DNA of 64,000 bases from Brachypterus glaber (taxonomy: Eukaryota > Arthropoda > Insecta > Coleoptera > Kateretidae), in the NCBI GenBank assembly GCA_958510825.1, contig OY294049.1, positions 28,142,620 through 28,206,619 on the forward strand, written 5' to 3'. Made by a program: the position numbers and the translations under genes. The notes beneath the pieces are model-generated. The model was not told the origin of the DNA and ran no database searches. It saw only the letters and a program-made list of their open reading frames with translations. Position 1 is the stretch's first letter; each line of letters opens with the position of its first letter. Shown here in pieces: positions 25,086 to 36,500 of this stretch.

Positions 25086-25555
25086 GACATTACTTATTGT
25101 GTGATTGTGTAATTTTTATATGTGTGCAACGATATATAGTTTTGCATATTTTTTATTTAAATAATATTACTAAAGCACGCAGCTAAAATTACCATATGGT
25201 CAATTTAAAAACAAAACAAAAATTATGGAAAAATAAGACTTTGAATAAAAAGTGCGAAAACTAGCCCAGGTCTCCCCTATACTGGTATACCAATGTAGTA
25301 TTGAAAAAAAGCAAATCACCTGTTCTGTTTACAATCTAAAAAGTTTAGAACATAAAATGTGCAATAGATTGTACATAAAATAGATAGTTGTCATAAAAAT
25401 AGTAACTTATAGGTAATCCCATAAAAATTCCGTAGGGTAGAAAATGTTTTCCTCGTTATAAAGAAACAGATTTATATATGGAAACTGTGATTTTTATTAA
25501 TTGTACCTAGTTTTTAGACCAACAATATGTTATGATATAGACTGTGATTGATTGC
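25086..25555. other. AT-rich stretch without recognisable gene
   Basis: No coding signal or clear repeat. Confidence 0.4.
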
Positions 25556-25559
25556 GTTT

Positions 25560-28500
25560 AAACCTTTAACATAACCATATTTTATTTATTGATTTATAAT
25601 CCAACAATATTCTCACGAACGACAAATTTTAAAATCTGTACGATTTATTTTCCCGTTCTAAAACATATCATACAAAACGATATATTTTAATGTTATGACA
25701 TATTTTTTTTATAAATCGTTTCGAATCTATTGAAGTTATGGGATTTAAAAAATACACATCAACCTCAATATTTAGAAAAAATAATCTAGACACATTGACG
25801 TAGATAGGTCAGTTCTTTTACGTTTTTTTTTAACAATGGTTATTTAATTTATTTACTATCTTTGTCATATTTCTTTTAGCAAATTTAAAAATAAGCATTA
25901 GTAAGCCCTATATATATTTCGTATGAACAAATTAACATTATTAACAGTACAATTAAATTGTAATGAAATATAAAAAAAGGTGAAAGGAAAAGCCCTAATT
26001 TGCTTATATTTAAATATTTGCCTTTATTAGCCCTAAATCTAAATCTATAGAGGTAAGCCTTAAAAAATAATTTAAACTAAAGACTCTTAGTAAAGAGTCA
26101 TTGGATAATTGATTATTATATTGTTTATTCTAATATACATTAAACGCAATATTTAGAAAAAAATGTCTAAAGAGTAAATTAATGTAGACAAAGACCACTA
26201 GTCTTAGAAAAATTCTTTTTTGTTTGCAAACTACTTTACCTATTTGATTTTTTTTTCTTTCCACAAATACCAAAATACCTTAGTAAGCCAGTATCCCTGA
26301 ATTTTTTTTATTTTATCTTAACCTATCATATCTAACTCTCTAGAGATGGTCTCAAAAATAATTCAAACAAGAAATCAATAAATAATATTCATTATTAAAT
26401 TGTTTCACTATCGTTTTAAATCTATTAAAAAATAAAAAAATACATTAAAAAACTCAAAATTTAGAAAAAAAGTTTGTAAAGATACATTAACGTAGATAAA
26501 GTCCAGTTCTTTTACTTTTATAAACACAACTTTTACACAATGGTTATTTTATTTATTTACTATCTTTTAACACATCAAAATAGGCCTTAATAAACCAGGA
26601 TTCCGGAAATACTTTTGAGCTGGTCTTAAAAACAATCATTGGATAATATTAATTATTACATTGTTTCCATATCGTCCTAAAGTCTTAAATCTATTGTCGT
26701 TCTGATTAAGATATTCAAATCAACCTTAATACTTAGAAAAAAAAAGTTTTAAAGACAAATTGACGTGGATGAAATACAGTTTTTTTGCATATTTTTTTAA
26801 GCAATGGTTATTTGATTTATTTACTACCTTGGTCATTAAAATAAAAATTAACTTATAATACTATTCACAGCGCCTGCGCTATAATAGTATTATACGTTTA
26901 TTTAAGGCTTTCAAAATTTTAAAAATTGTCCCAAACAAAAAATTCTTGGATATAAATTTGTTTCATGAAAAAAATAAAAAAGTTTTGTTTTGTCCGTCTG
27001 TTCGTCCGTCCGTTATCACGATAAGTTTTATGAGAGGAAGATCTGTATTGTTTTTGAAAGTAATCCCCCCAAAAATAAAAAAGTTATGGAACGTTAAACT
27101 TTCAAAAAAATCGAAAAAAGCTGAAAGAAAAATTGGATTAAAGTAAATTTTTTAAGAAAATTACTTTTATTTTAAGGATCAATTCTACCAATTTTAAAAG
27201 TAATCCCCCGAAAAACAAAAAAGTTATGGGGGTTAAACTTTTTAAAAAATGAAAAAACTATCATTTAAAAAAAAAAATTTCAAAATTCTTTTGGTTTTTC
27301 GCAAAAAAAATTAAAAAAACTTGCAAATTTTTGAAAAATAAAAAATAAATATTTTTTCGTTTTTTTTTTTAAAAGATCTTTAAAAAATATAGTTATTTTT
27401 TTGTCTTTTTTATTTTTTTTTTCAATTTATTTTTATTTTTCGCAAAAGTAAATTAAAAAAAATGTTGAATTTTTTAAAGTTTTTTTTTTTAATTTTTTTA
27501 TCTTGAAAAAAAAAGTATTTGGGAACATGAAATATGCCATTAACTGTGAATAGTACTTATATAATGGAATGCGTAGCATTATATATCTTCAGGGCTTGTT
27601 TTATCTCAACCCATCATATCTAACTCTAGAGAAAAAATCAAGCAATGTAGTGAATTTTCAAACTTTAAAGGACACAGCTCCGCCATTTTGAAAGAAAACA
27701 TTTTGATTTTTTTTAGGTTAGCAATTTACTATCCCTTTATAAGGTTCCGTGTTAAAAAGATTTAAATAAAAAATCCTTGGGCCTTAAAAAAATAAAAAAG
27801 CTAAAGAAACATTTTTTTTAAAAATGGTTGTGTTTTGAAAAAAAAGGGATGATACTCTTACCCCTATAAACAAATTTAAGGGGTGAGACATCCAAATTTT
27901 TTAATTTAAAATTTTGGTGGGTCACATATATGTGATATATACTAATATACTAATACTAATATACTAATTTTTGATAAATATTAAAAACGAACATGTTATT
28001 CTGAAAGCATTAGAAACAATATCCCGTTGTCAGTTTTGGGGTTTGCGATTTTTTCATATTCGTATACTTAAAGCCCACTATGGTAGGTTAGCCCCAAAAT
28101 CAATTAAAATAAAGGAGCAATGAATTAAGTTTTTTCACTATTATTTTGAATGGAATAAAGTTAAGAAATTTAAAAAAATATGCGTCAAACTCAATATTTA
28201 GAAAAAAGGTTCTAGACAAATTGACCTATCAAATTTTTTTTATGAAAATACTTTGGTATCCGACGAACTTTCATCAGATGTGCTGATAAAAATCATATGT
28301 TTTCTCATGAGAATAAATTGTTGATTAAATTTGTAAATGCCTGATAAAGTTTCATCAAATTAGAAAAGACTTAATAATATTTTAGAAGATTTCATACGAC
28401 TTTATACGGTTTTAAATTTCCACATGAAAATTTATGAGATTTTGTGAGTTTTGATACGTATATTGGAATCGATTTTAATCAGAAGTTTTTGTATAGGGCA

Positions 28501-28640
28501 TTAGGGTTTACAAACATAACTTTTTAAATATTGGTTATTTGATTTATTCATTTTCTTTTAACAGATACCAAGCCTTTAGAAAGCCAGGATCCCTGGAAAT
28601 GAAGATTTATTGTTACAATATCCAATGAATACTTCAGTAT
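25560..28640 (+). repeat. Diverged tandem array, ~270-380-bp units
   Basis: The module (AT)TTAGAAAAAA, then TTGACGTAGAT, then CAATGGTTATTT, then GATTTATTTACTA recurs at about 25.77, 26.14, 26.45, 26.73 and 28.18-28.55 kb. Each is preceded by an ATTGTTT(C)...AT.GT..TAAATCTATT phrase and a GGTCT(C/T)AAAAA phrase. Units are diverged and irregular in length. The array is split by the dispersed repeat at 26858-27590. Confidence 0.7.
26858..27590 (+). repeat. Dispersed repeat with A/T core, copy 2
   Basis: The left border is an imperfect palindrome, ATACTATTCACAGCGC with GCGCTATAATAGTAT (26860-26890). The body has GTCCGTCTGTTCGTCCGTCC, TATCACGATAAG, and two AAAGTAATCCCCC phrases before a long A/T core. 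The right border reads AACTGTGAATAGTACTTATA and ATAATGGAATGCGTAGCATT. It is the same family as 3645-4375 (inverted) and 52262-52700. It interrupts the tandem array. The 26946-27146 ORF is not credible. Confidence 0.8.
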
Positions 28641-29109
28641 TTATTATTATATCGTCATAAATATAAAATTACTTGAGTTAAAAAAAAAACATTTATGGAA
28701 TATTTTTAAGATGTTGTTTTTTTTTTGTCGCAACTGAAAATGGTTAACCCCATAAATCCGATATTGTTGTTGTATGTATGTTGTATGTGTTATGAAATGG
28801 ACCACAAAAATCCATTCCAGTAATTAAAAAAGGTTAAATACAGTCTATTAAACAATTAATTATTCCATAATATTACAACATATACTGTTACTTTTACCTC
28901 GGCTATAATAAACTCAGGAAAAAACATATCGATTTCAAACATTTTATTGCATCCTGTCCGAGATTATATCATCTTGTTTTTACAGCACCATACATGTTGC
29001 CACGTATGTATTTTCCATAAACACTTATGATTTCCTTTTCTACTTTAAATTAGAATAAATGCATTTACTTAAGCACGCGCTAAATAACGCAGTACAACAA
29101 AACGAATAC
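28641..29109. other. AT-rich stretch without recognisable gene
   Basis: A short GTTGTATGTATGTTGTATGT tract occurs at 28768-28790. Nothing else is identifiable. Confidence 0.4.
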
Positions 29110-29455
29110 CTTAATTTCACATAACTATTATAGTTATAATAATAATAGTCCAACCAGTAAAACTTTACCGAAGGGCCATCACTGGATCAGATTGATGGCC
29201 CAGTGATAACCTGTCGGTAATGTTTTGCTGGGCAGCCGCACAACTTTAGTCCATGTTTTAACTTCACTCCCAGGGGACCCTCCCGGGCGGGGATGATTAT
29301 TTTTAAATATTTAAAATTCTTTATGAAAGTCGGTGTATATACGGCAACAAGTTTTACATATTTTTTTTTTGAAATACGCTTCTCATGGACTATAGGTATG
29401 TGACTGGACTATAGTTGTGTGGTTCTAGACTATCGTTATGTGAAATTACGGTACC
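29110..29455. mobile_element. Nested hairpin MITEs
   Basis: The inner element at 29154-29231 has arms CCAGTAAAACTTTACCGA and TCGGTAATGTTTTGCTGGG, plus a central GGGCCATCACTGG/CCAGTGATGGCCC-type pairing. Outer arms ATTTCACATAACTATTATAG (29114-29133) and CTATCGTTATGTGAAAT (29433-29449) enclose it, with GTCCATG/CATGGAC as a further inner pair. A hairpin within a hairpin; no coding capacity. Confidence 0.7.
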
Positions 29456-29804
29456 TAATTAAAAATTATATTCAAATTTTTATTTTAATAACAAAACTAA
29501 ATTACGAACTAAATTATAAATTATTGCACTATTCGTTTTATAATTTCACCCAAACTACAAATTAATCGCTTTGTGACGTTTCCATAACATTAATCTTTAG
29601 CACTGTACAATTGTGGAGATATTTTTCCCCATCGTAAATATTTTTTTATAAGAAAATCAAAAGGTCTTTAAATAAAAATTATTTTATTATTCAACTTTTT
29701 TTAATTTTGTTTGTCTTCTAGTTATGCGCTGTCAAAGTTTACTTAGTTAATTGTGCCTAATTTTTTAACCATTACATATATTAAAAAAAAAGTTTGAAAT
29801 ACAT
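29456..29804. other. AT-rich stretch without recognisable gene
   Basis: No gene or clear repeat seen. Confidence 0.4.
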
Positions 29805-30180
29805 TACTTTTAGCGTAATAAATACCTAATGATTTTTTTCTACAAACCTCAGTAAAAGTAAAATTTTTAACGCATACTGTCAATGTCTAAAATGTAATTT
29901 TAAGGCACTGGTGTTAAAAGTAATTTACTTTTAGCACTGCTGCTAAAAGTAAATTTCGGTAGATATTCTTCGCCCTTTCGCTTCAAAAAAGCAACAAGCT
30001 TGTAATATTTGCTTATGTCCTAATTCTTTATGTTTATCATTACCTTCAACATGGAAAAATTTGAATAAAACGTTGACGATTTCCATATTTTGGACTTTTC
30101 TTCAAAGTATACCAAAAGCAATTTTTCACTGAACTTGTCAGTAACATTTTTGTCAACAAACGATCGAACTTTAGTTACCT
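29805..30180 (+). repeat. Segmental direct duplication, copy 1
   Basis: The sequence from CTACAAACCTCAGTAAAA (29839) through TTTTTAACGCATACTGTCAA, TAAATTTCGGTAGATATTC, GCTTCAAAAAAGCAACAAGC and CGTTGACGATTTCCATATTT recurs about 562 bp downstream. The small minus-strand ORF at 30020-30229 has no known domain. Confidence 0.85.
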
Positions 30181-30364
30181 TAACAACAATAAACTTCATG
30201 GACAACTGGATTTGAAAATCATATTTCATAAATTTAATAACGTAAGAAATGCCTTGATTTGTACTTTTATTGTTTGTAGAAAAAATAGTGTATGATATAT
30301 GTACTAAAAGTGATTTTATTTTGTTCGAAGGGATGGGACACTCCGCCTTCTCACATTATAAATT

Positions 30365-31110
30365 GTCACTTTTAGCACTTATATCATAAATAACTATTTT
30401 CTACAAACGTCAGTAAAATTATAATTTTTAACGCATGCTATCAGTGTCTAAAATATAATTACTTTAAAAGTAATTACTTTTAGCACTAAAAGTAAATTTC
30501 GGTCGATATCTTTCACCCTTCGCTTCAAAAAACCAACAAGTTTGTAATATTTGCTTATGTCCTGATTCTTTATGTGCATCATTGCCTTCGTCTTCTTCTT
30601 CCTTTAGGTAGATGTTACCAATTCTGTTCTAGCCTATTAACTAAGAATATCCGGCCAACTCTGACTCACATTCCATTTTATTAAAACTTCCGGGACTGCA
30701 TTTAAGCAAGTCTGGGAATTCCCATATCCCGCTTGTTGTTTAAAACTTCTAACCTATGTAGGTTTATATCTATTTCTCCTATTAAATCTTTTTATTTCCT
30801 CAGCACATAACCTCAAAAAACAACATGTGGATAATCGTATTTTAGATTTATCCACGAAAGTACATCACTAACATCAAATCTTTATCAAGCATCCAAATTA
30901 GGTTTTTCTTCATTACTAATACAATTTAACACAACACAAAAAGACCAACGGCTAGAATTAATTATAAATCACACCGCAGACATGTTCCCTCTTCCACGGA
31001 TGGAATGAAACTCCCATCATTACCTTCAACATGGGATAATTTGACCAAAGCGTTGACGATTTCCATATTTTGGACTTGCCACTAACATTTTTCAGATCAC
31101 ACCATCTCAA
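30365..31110 (+). repeat. Segmental direct duplication, copy 2 (interrupted)
   Basis: It starts as CTACAAACGTCAGTAAAA at 30401 and follows copy 1 up to CATCATTGCCTTC at 30589. After a 425-bp insertion it resumes at CATCATTACCTTC (31015) and continues through CGTTGACGATTTCCATATTT to about 31080. Confidence 0.85.
30590..31014 (-). mobile_element. (GAA)n-tailed retroposon with 13-bp TSD
   Basis: The uninterrupted duplicate upstream (copy 1) shows that this 425-bp segment is an insertion. It is flanked by CATCATTGCCTTC (30577-30589) and CATCATTACCTTC (31015-31027), a 13-bp target duplication with one mismatch. Read on the minus strand it ends in a GAAGAAGAAGA tail. No ORF is recognisable. The same tail type ends the RNase H element at 44.5 kb, so this may be a SINE or a 5'-truncated copy mobilised by that kind of element. 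Confidence 0.75.
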
Positions 31111-31220
31111 GAAACGATTTTAGGGAAACTCGTACTGTTGCTTTGACTTACTAGGCAATTACCTTATTTATTATTAATAACTCGAAAGTGGCTTTATTAG
31201 CAGCTTCTTCGATTTTCGCC

Positions 31221-31420
31221 NNNNNNNNNNNNNNNNNNNNNNNNNNNNNNNNNNNNNNNNNNNNNNNNNNNNNNNNNNNNNNNNNNNNNNNNNNNNNNNN
31301 NNNNNNNNNNNNNNNNNNNNNNNNNNNNNNNNNNNNNNNNNNNNNNNNNNNNNNNNNNNNNNNNNNNNNNNNNNNNNNNNNNNNNNNNNNNNNNNNNNNN
31401 NNNNNNNNNNNNNNNNNNNN
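31221..31420. other. Assembly gap (200 N)
   Basis: Exactly 200 N, the same as the second gap, so the length is a placeholder. It abuts the left TIR of the pogo-like element within 10 bp. Confidence 0.99.
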
Positions 31421-31429
31421 ATTAAAGTA

Positions 31430-34400
31430 GGGGAGGTGTGGGAGAGCCGGGACAAATTTCACATAATAATTTTTCAATTCTACATTTTTAATTATTTTTT
31501 AAAATTAAAATTATTGTAATATATCTTGATATATTCGGGCTACTTTTTGCAAATATTTGCTAAATTTACTGCGTAAATAAAATTATGAAAATTGTTTTTT
31601 TAGTGGGCTGTTTTTGTCCCAAGTCTCCCTTTTACCAGGGAGATATGGGACAAGCAATGGGGAGATTTGGGACAGGTTAGAAAAACCTCTAAATGAAAGA
31701 AAAAATATTTATTAGTCATAGCAAAAACAACAAATATGAACGAAAAAATGTTAAATACTTTTAACAAAACACGATAAAAAATGTTTTTTTCCTATCGTAA
31801 ATCCGCAATATCCCAAAAATATTTTTTTGGAAACTCAACCAAATTTTGAGTGCGTGTGGTACCGGATCTATTTATTGGGGGTGGTAACTTTCGGTATATA
31901 TCTTGAATTTCCACCATTCGTTGTTCGGGGACAAGCGGAAACACAAATTGATAGGATGAATGCTTTCTTCGAAGAAATTCTACATCGAGGCCATCATCAG
32001 AAATACCCAGTACTTTTCCAACCTAAAAGACTTGTTTTTTTTTAGTGGTAAACTTAATAAGAAGAAAATCTGATTCACAATAATTTTGGTCAAGTTCCAT
32101 TTCAGACATGTCACTTTCTTCATTGGATGGACTATCGTCAATATGAGACTCCCCAGATTCAGCATATATGACCTCATCAGGTTCATCTTCACTTGAAGAG
32201 AAGGCCAAATTCCTTTTCACTCTCTTAATTTTCTCAGATACTTTTTGCTTTTTATTTTGTCGTTCTTTATTGAAGAGACTATCGTCACTATCAGGCTCTT
32301 CTGATTCAGCATTATTGACCTCATTAGGTTCATCTTCACCTGATGAGTGGGCCATGTTTTTTTTCACTTTTTTAATTTGTTTAGATCGTTTTTGCTTTTT
32401 ATTTTGCCGTTCTTCTATTTCAGCAATTATGCCGTCTTTTATTGGAGTATTTGTCAGAATTCGGGTCTTAGCTGGTTTACGTCCTTTATTGCATTTTTTC
32501 CTAGCCGCTGCTTTTAAATGTGGTCGAATTTGTTCTGGTGTCAATATCGTCGAGCAAGTTGGTTCATCATTTCCTTTATTAGCTGTAGAACCTACGTTAT
32601 CAGTTTCCACGTTTAATTCGGGATTGGGCCTATCAGTTACATCAGATGATAAAAAATCTAGATCGTTGAAAACATTGCGGTCAAACGGAAAAATTCCAGG
32701 CTTCTTGAATGCAGCTTGTATGGTTGCTGGTGTCATTGCTTTAGTCATTGGATGATATTGCGGCTATTTCGTAAATACTGATAGTTTTGCCAGGATTTCT
32801 TTTCATCCACGAGTCACATTCAGCGTTGTAGTAAGATTTTAAAGGAGCAAACACACCCACGTCTAAGGGTTGCATTTTGTGCGAGCAGTGGGGTGGGAAA
32901 GTTAGTAAGACAATATGGTTATCTTTACAGAATTTTAACGATTCAATAGAAATATGACTATCGTGATTATCCAATAGTAGAAGAACAGGTACTTCAGCAG
33001 TTGGTTTGGAAAATTTTACAAAATGCTTTAAGTAAACTACAAAATTAACATCCGTCATCCATCCCGATGGATGAGCAGCTCCCGCAGATCCAGTTGCAGA
33101 ACCATTGAGCATAAAGTCTTTAAAGTTAACCCTGGGGAAAATATAAAATGGTGGAATGCTCTGACCAGCAGCATTGATTGTGAATAAACCTGTTACTAAA
33201 CTCCCCCTCTCTGCTGAAACGACTTGGCCAACTTGTTTCGCCCCTTTTTGGGCAACGACTTTCCCTGGATTCTGAACAGTCGTCAGGCCTGTCTCGTCGC
33301 AGTTGTAGATGTCATGTGGAGCAAAATTTTTTGACATCACCTCATTTAAATTATTAAAAAAATCCCCAACGTTTTTACGGTTGAAACTGGTGCAACGTGA
33401 CAGACTAGTTGCCTCTGGTTTCCTGATAGATAGAGTTGGATTTCGTTGTTTAAACCCCTTCCACCAGTCCTCTCCCGCTCTCTCATTTTTCTGCCAGATT
33501 TTGGGAAATCGCTTTTCATTAGCTAATGCGAACTGAAATGCAAGTTCACGAACTTGAAGTTTGGTGAGACCATAATTCATTCTGGAGGCAGTTAAAATAT
33601 ATTCAGTAAGCATCTTCTCCTCTTCATTTGTGAAAACACGAGACTGTGCATAGGTGGAGCCGTACTGTTCGTGTAAATTCAAACGTTTACTTAAATCGTC
33701 TTCTTTAAGGTATCTAGCAAGCGATGTCTTTGGTATGTCGTATTTAGCTGCGACCTTTCTCAAGCCACCGCTATTTTTGCATTCTGCAACGGCTTCTTGA
33801 ATTATATGAATTGGGATGACAGGATTGTCCTTCTCTTTCTCGTAGTGTAACGGCATACCTAAAAATAATACCTATGTATATTACGTTGGTTTTCTTTTTG
33901 TTAGCTCATATGCAATAATAATAATAATAATAATAATAATACTGCTGCCAACAAAGGAGTACTTTCCACTATAGGCCTAGGTTCATTAAAATTAAAAACG
34001 AAAAAAAAAAATTTTTTCAAAAAAAATTTTTTTTTCAAGTTTTTCAAAAAAAAAATGTTTTTTCAAAAAACGTTTCTTTTTTCGTAAAACGAAAAATAAA
34101 TCATTTTTTTTTTTAAACAAATTGTTTTTACCTCATTTTAGCCCCTTACGCAAGACTTTCCTTGGGGAAAGTAATAATAATAATAGTAATTCTGAGGTCA
34201 GATTTTTTTAAATTTATTAATAAAATTAGGGAGATATGGGACGGACCAACTCTCCCTTAACACAATGTCCCAACTCTACCTGACTGCTCTGCGTAATTGT
34301 AAGTGGGCATATTTTTTTTAGGTTAGAGTAAGCTATGAGAAAAACTCGACATTTTATAACTAAAACATTGTTTATTACATGAAAAATTACTTACCGGTGA

Positions 34401-34647
34401 AACTTGCATGCAAAAAGTACTATAATCGATAATTCAAACCAAAAAAAAGTTACTTTTTACCACACAAAACAATTAAAATAACCACAGATTGAAAAAACAA
34501 ATCACACGGGTGAGATATGGCGATCCTTTTACTTCTGAAGCTAAACGTAAACAATGTGTGTGACCTTCAATATCAAGCAACCAATAATACACTAGAAAAA
34601 GTGACTGTCCCAACTCTCCTACGGTACCAACTCTCCCACATCTCCCC
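31430..34647 (-). mobile_element. Near-complete pogo/Tigger-like DNA transposon (3.2 kb)
   Basis: Left end GGGGAGGTGTGGGAGAG (31430) and right end CTCTCCCACATCTCCCC (to 34647) are inverted repeats with one mismatch in the first 17 bp, and both are flanked by TA (31428-31429 and 34648-34649), the target duplication used by the Tc1/mariner/pogo superfamily. Subterminal GGGAGAT.TGGGACA motifs recur at 31639, 31660 and 34230. The element carries one minus-strand transposase gene (31792-33856), damaged by one frameshift and one in-frame stop. An (ATA)n run lies at 33917-33941. Confidence 0.93.
31792..33856 (-). pseudogene. pogo/Tigger-like transposase (psq HTH + DDE_1), one frameshift, one amber
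   Basis: The enzyme cuts and pastes the transposon DNA. From the ATG at 33856, a psq-type helix-turn-helix spans residues 12-50 (GLRKVAAKYDIPKTSLARYL) and a CENP-B-like second HTH residues 72-140 (ending DWWKGFKQRN). The DDE_1 catalytic residues are D187 (NCDETG), D296 (LLLLDNHDSH) and D332 (QPLDVGVFAPLK), a DD35D pattern. At about 32750 the frame shifts: EIAAISSND stops while KAMTPATIQAAFKKPGIFPF continues one frame over. The C-terminal half has two tandem basic/acidic repeats (RQNKKQK...SS.EDEP.EV). It hits TAG at 32023-32025, but the same frame stays open for another 76 codons to 31792, ending in YFWDIADLR. Total about 690 residues. The catalytic core is intact; the copy is probably dead unless the lesions are assembly errors. 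Confidence 0.93.
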
Positions 34648-34650
34648 TAC

Positions 34651-35339
34651 TAGTTTCATAACATACTTTTTTAAACTTTAAAAGGACGTTGACATTTGCA
34701 CAAAAAACGTCAAGCGATAGGCTTTTGTCTGTTGCCAACCCAAAAGAAGAAAAAGTAGAGACCTCTTATGGGCCTATAAGAACACGCAAAATGCATGTGA
34801 TTATGAGCTTATAAGAGTCGTAAAATAGAAAAATATACATACTAGCACACCAAATATACTATAAAATCATTTCATTTTATTTCTTTGGCACTGAAATACT
34901 TTTATTACCATACATGTCTTGATCTACTAAAGGCTCGTTTTTTATTTAATTAATCGTGATATATACGATTTTAATTAATTTTATTACGAATACGTTAAAT
35001 ACAATTTTTCATAGAAACGATCAAATCCTATGTTTAATACGTTGAAATACCTGTTTTAAACAGGCTGTTTTTTTGTATTATGGTTGTTTTTCTCTAGCAT
35101 TAACCATTTACAGTTTAATCAAATGGATGATACTTATTAAATTATCTGTAAACTCAACGTATATTTTAATGAGGAAATAATTAAAACCAAGCATCCGAGC
35201 ACAGATTATATAATTACTTAAAGCAATTAATGTGGGGACTGCTGAAGCTATCAACCTCCTGACAGAAACTGTTAGCCTCAATATAAAGAAAAACATTGTG
35301 TGTATTCTTTATTCTTGTATCTGAGTAAGGCTTAATAAA
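34651..35339. other. Stretch without recognisable gene
   Basis: The small minus-strand ORF at 35108-35296 shows no domain. I see nothing else. Confidence 0.4.
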
Positions 35340-35349
35340 AGCTCCCTTG

Positions 35350-35700
35350 AAATGGAAAGTACCCCGCTACATATGCGGGTTAATTCAGAACGGGAACTTC
35401 AATGCGACTACCTTTATCCTGTAGGGTATCTACCAACTCTTCTAGCTTCTTACTACCAAATGGTGTACGCCAAGGAAGCCTACTAGCTCCTGATTTTTAA
35501 TGCATATATTGACGAACTGCTAGCAGTTTCGGCTGGTTCCTGCGGTAGACTCAAAGTTAACCGTATTTTATATACGGATGATATGGTGCTACTGAGTCCT
35601 TCTTTAGAAGTCTTCCGGTTACTACTTCGTAACTGTGAAAAATTAAAAACTTTTCTTAAATAAAACACGGACAAAAATAAACTAATGATATTTAAACCCT
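35350..35700 (+). pseudogene. Decayed non-LTR reverse transcriptase fragment
   Basis: On the + strand at about 35459-35490 the frame reads NGVRQGSLLAP, then after a stop and frame change NAYIDELLAVSAGSCGRLKV and RILYTDDMVLLSPS (about 35500-35610). These are the RT fingers/palm motifs, with YTDD in the place of YADD. Stops and at least one indel make it a pseudogene fragment of about 115 codons. It is a different family from the RT elements at 6.9 and 60.1 kb. Confidence 0.8.
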
Positions 35701-35831
35701 CTACGTACAGGGATCTAATTGTTCCCTTAATTTCTCCTAATAACACCCCTGTTGAGCAGGTATCTAAAATATCACGGTCACATAACAAAACAGTATAAAA
35801 ACTTGTGTACATATACACAATAATAACAGCG

Positions 35832-36495
35832 TTATTCAGAAATAAGTTCGAGAAATTTAAAAGATGATTCTACTTTAAAAAATATGAAAAAAGTTCCTAT
35901 AAAGGTTGGTTCGAAAATGAGTCCTAAGGGAGCTCCTTAAAATTGTAATAAAAATAAGGTTTTTATTTAATAACTCTTGTACCCTTTAAGCTAGAACGAC
36001 GAGCTTTTGCACGTATACTAGTATTAATAAGGGCAATAATTTTCTATTATTATTTTTTTTAATTTATCCAGAGGCGTGCCTAGACGGACAAAATATGTGA
36101 GGTTTAACATATTTTTGACCCAAACTTTTTTATGTATATTTTTTTTGGATTTTTTGTAATAAATATAGATTCCTTTAGTAAAAATACATAAAAAATGTTA
36201 TATAGTGTAACACTGTAGGAACAACTGTTTAAAAAAAATGCAATTAAGAGGAAGTAATATTTTGTGCCACTAAAAATGTTACTTTTTAAAAGGCGTCCTT
36301 TAATAATAAATTTTAGGTGTTTTGGTGAAGAATACTTTTTTGCTTAGTTTTAAATAAAGAATCGTCCTGCAGAATTAAAATTTTATTGGTGATTTTTTTG
36401 TTCCCTTAGTGCTCATTTCCGGACCAACCTTTAACTTTTTTTTATATTTTTTAACGTAGAATCACCCCTTTAATTTCTCGAACTTATATCTGAAT
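35832..36495. mobile_element. MITE related to the 37.5-kb element
   Basis: Ends are inverted: ATTCAGAAATAAGTTCGAG (from about 35833) and CTCGAACTTATATCTGAAT (to about 36495). The interior shares AAAAAGTTCCTATAAAGGTT, TTTAAGCTAGAACGACGAGC, ATCCAGAGGCGTGCCTAGAC and CATTTCCGGACCAACCTTTA with 37538-38265, although the outermost ends differ. Noncoding. Confidence 0.8.
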
Positions 36496-36500
36496 ATATA

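Noticed and set aside
31188..31477. ORFs spanning the N gap
   Set aside because: Artefacts of reading N as open codons.
32168..32755. 195-residue + strand ORF
   Set aside because: Shadow of the transposase C-terminal half on the minus strand.
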